Shown one piece after another: positions 5,901 through 6,031 of a DNA stretch of 6,031 nucleotides (positions within the stretch are counted from its first letter, which is position 1; every line of letters starts with the position of its first letter). This DNA comes from CAYTOJ01 sp964439415 (lineage in GTDB: Bacteria; Pseudomonadota; Alphaproteobacteria; Rickettsiales; CAZAGG01). The stretch covers positions 1 through 6,031 of the forward strand of contig CAYTOJ010000114.1 of NCBI GenBank assembly GCA_964439415.1, given 5' to 3'. A model generated the notes under the pieces. It saw nothing but the letters and a program-made list of their open reading frames with translations, searched no databases and was not told the origin of the DNA. Both the position numbers and the translations under genes were made by a program.

Positions 5901-6031
5901 TTATTGAAGAAGCAAAGCGGCGGCTTTTGCCATCACCAGTTCTTCATCAGCGGGGATGATGTATACCTGGAATTTGCCAATCCATTCAAGCAATCCCATA
6001 ATGCGCCCTCTTATCTCCACGCTGTTCTCAC
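5901..6031 (-). CDS. ackA: Acetate kinase-like protein, C-terminal end (partial)
   Basis: The last 42 complete codons and the stop of a gene enter from the right edge. The sequence reads ENSVEIRGRIMGLLEWIG, then QVYIIPADEELVMAKAAALL. These are the two conserved C-terminal blocks of acetate kinase: the GIGENS..IR..I...L.WLG block and the V.VIPT(D/N)EE.MIA block. The partial codon before ENS ends in GT, which would fit Gly. Acetate kinase interconverts acetate plus ATP with acetyl phosphate plus ADP in the cytoplasm. In canonical AckA roughly 20 residues (the stretch with LDxxxNxxN and the ISxxxSxV segment) lie between the two blocks; here only about three residues do. The frame is intact, so this may be a short lineage variant or an in-frame deletion. 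The rest of the gene, and hence its integrity, is outside the window. Confidence 0.75.
   Translation of the reverse strand, partial: ENSVEIRGRIMGLLEWIGKFQVYIIPADEELVMAKAAALLLQ

Overview
The window looks like a chromosomal segment of a moderately AT-rich Gram-negative proteobacterium. The evidence is an AsmA-family envelope protein, an OmpA-type peptidoglycan-binding protein with a signal peptide, and a YqjD/YqjE-like membrane pair. An alphaproteobacterium is my best guess, but that is inference from gene content and nothing here fixes the taxon.

Layout. (1) Positions 1-363 hold the decayed N-terminal part of an IS4-superfamily DDE transposase on the minus strand, with a frameshift and in-frame stops; it runs off the left edge. 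(2) Positions 364-630 are non-coding, with two inverted repeats. One is a perfect 16-bp stem at 568-604 just upstream of the next gene, with a T-rich tail on the minus strand. (3) Positions 631-3315 carry one large plus-strand gene for an 894-residue AsmA-like protein. (4) Positions 3337-4720 carry a minus-strand three-gene cluster, in transcription order ompA-like, yqjD-like (DUF883), yqjE-like, converging on asmA with a 21-bp gap. (5) A 197-bp divergent intergenic region separates this cluster from a plus-strand hemerythrin (HHE) protein at 4918-5373. (6) A minus-strand gene of unknown function (5393-5773) converges on the hemerythrin gene. (7) A complete tRNA-His(GTG) with its extra G-1:C73 pair and encoded CCA lies at 5794-5870. 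(8) The C-terminal end of an acetate-kinase-like gene enters from the right on the minus strand (5901-6031), with a segment apparently missing compared with canonical AckA.

Functionally, the middle of the window is an envelope module: AsmA-like (inner-membrane anchored, bulk in the periplasm), OmpA-like (periplasmic, peptidoglycan-binding), and two small inner-membrane proteins of a type associated in enterobacteria with stationary-phase and stress physiology. The hemerythrin-like protein is a probable di-iron oxygen/NO/redox-related protein. I see no CRISPR array, toxin-antitoxin pair, intact mobile element or convincing new system. The points most worth a second look are the hairpin upstream of asmA, the shortened AckA C-terminus, the unknown gene whose upstream region is a tRNA, and the barrel-less OmpA grouped with yqjDE-like genes.
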